Source: Arenicellaceae bacterium (GTDB lineage: Bacteria; Pseudomonadota; Gammaproteobacteria; Arenicellales; Arenicellaceae). From it: a stretch of 33,248 nucleotides of DNA. Where the stretch lies: assembly GCA_029246505.1 (NCBI GenBank), contig JAQWNC010000021.1, positions 1 through 33,248 on the forward strand, written 5' to 3'. The notes under the pieces are model-generated. The model was not told where the DNA came from. It saw only the letters and a list, made by a program, of their open reading frames with translations, and searched no databases. The position numbers and the translations under genes are program-made. Positions 33,011-33,248 of the stretch are shown in pieces; positions within the stretch are counted from its first letter, which is position 1, and every line of letters begins with the position of its first letter.

Positions 33011-33028
33011 GTTAGCGCAATTGCTAAC
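33011..33028. repeat. Short inverted repeat GTTAGC-N6-GCTAAC
   Basis: A 6-bp perfect inverted repeat with a 6-nt spacer lies between the Fur-box-like sites and the lipoprotein start codon. It could be a second operator or a small 5'-leader hairpin. No T-run follows, so a terminator is unlikely. Confidence 0.35.
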
Positions 33029-33080
33029 AAGGCTTGCGAGTTGGTTTAATCTGCCTCGCCTTAATATAGAGATTGAGACA

Positions 33081-33248
33081 ATGAAGAAAATGTTTGTACG
33101 GGCAGTAAAAGCCATTTTTATTTCTAGTATTGCTTCAAGTTTGTTGTTACTGGCAGCTTGTGGAAATGAATCGACTACAGGGCAAGTCGAAGTAGAAGTT
33201 AACGTTCAGCCACAAGTGGCTGCTCAAACTGCGAACGAGCCTCCAGCC
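33081..33248 (+). CDS. Lipoprotein, N-terminal part only (3' end outside window)
   Basis: Only 56 codons are visible. The N-terminus is a lipoprotein signal (MKKMFVRAVKAIFISSIASS, then LLLLAAC), with the lipobox LAAC and Gly next, predicting outer-membrane sorting. A low-complexity linker rich in Val, Gln, Ala and Glu begins straight after. The Fur-box-like sites upstream suggest an iron-regulated lipoprotein, for example an imelysin/IrpA-type protein, but no domain is visible to confirm that. Confidence 0.7.
   Translation, partial: MKKMFVRAVKAIFISSIASSLLLLAACGNESTTGQVEVEVNVQPQVAAQTANEPPA

Overview
The window looks like the chromosome of a gammaproteobacterium. The strongest evidence is two gene orders typical of that class. 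On the minus strand zapA is followed by a 6S RNA and then a 5-formyltetrahydrofolate cyclo-ligase gene. Divergently on the plus strand lies ygfB-pepP-ubiH. HrpA, a Pseudomonas-type CysI followed by a DUF934 protein, Fur and FeoB fit the same picture. Base composition is moderate and even by eye. There is no rRNA, tRNA, insertion sequence, phage gene or CRISPR array. Genus cannot be fixed from the sequence; a marine or environmental lineage is a guess.

Layout. Positions 1-3218 hold the 3' part of feoB, a decayed SAM methyltransferase gene, a membrane-anchored BON-repeat protein and a small helix-hairpin-helix membrane protein. Positions 3340-7191 (minus) hold hrpA. Positions 7445-10406 hold a sulfite reductase pair (cysI and a DUF934 gene) behind a perfect 20-bp palindrome, then a small ORF broken by one in-frame TGA, then a DUF2288 gene. 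Positions 10501-12665 (minus) hold an exported cyclophilin, 5-FCL, 6S RNA, ZapA and a ZapB-like coiled coil. Positions 12785-15951 hold ygfB, pepP and ubiH. Positions 30902-33248 hold fur, gcvH, a PfkB-family kinase and the start of a lipoprotein gene behind probable Fur boxes.

The most interesting part is a block of 13 tightly packed plus-strand genes at 16407-30797, preceded by 455 bp without a gene. Several stop/start codons overlap, so it reads as one operon. In order it encodes: an exported TPR-like protein with a TonB-like C-terminal domain; a small acidic repeat protein; a lipoprotein with a glycine-rich segment; a membrane-anchored TPR protein with a PEGA-like end; a membrane-anchored protein with five PEGA-like repeats and a formylglycine-generating-enzyme-like domain lacking the catalytic cysteines; a tiny exported acidic protein; a MotA/TolQ/ExbB-type channel subunit; a degenerate Hsp70/actin-like protein; two von Willebrand A proteins whose N-terminal membrane segment copies the ExbD/TolR anchor including its aspartate; two outer-membrane-type lipoproteins; and an exported M48 metalloprotease.

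My reading, which is inference, is a proton-motive-force-driven envelope machine. The ExbB-like subunit and the two ExbD-like vWA proteins would form an energised inner-membrane unit. The TonB-like, PEGA, TPR and lipoprotein components would carry force or signals to the outer membrane or peptidoglycan. I do not recognise this set as a named system.
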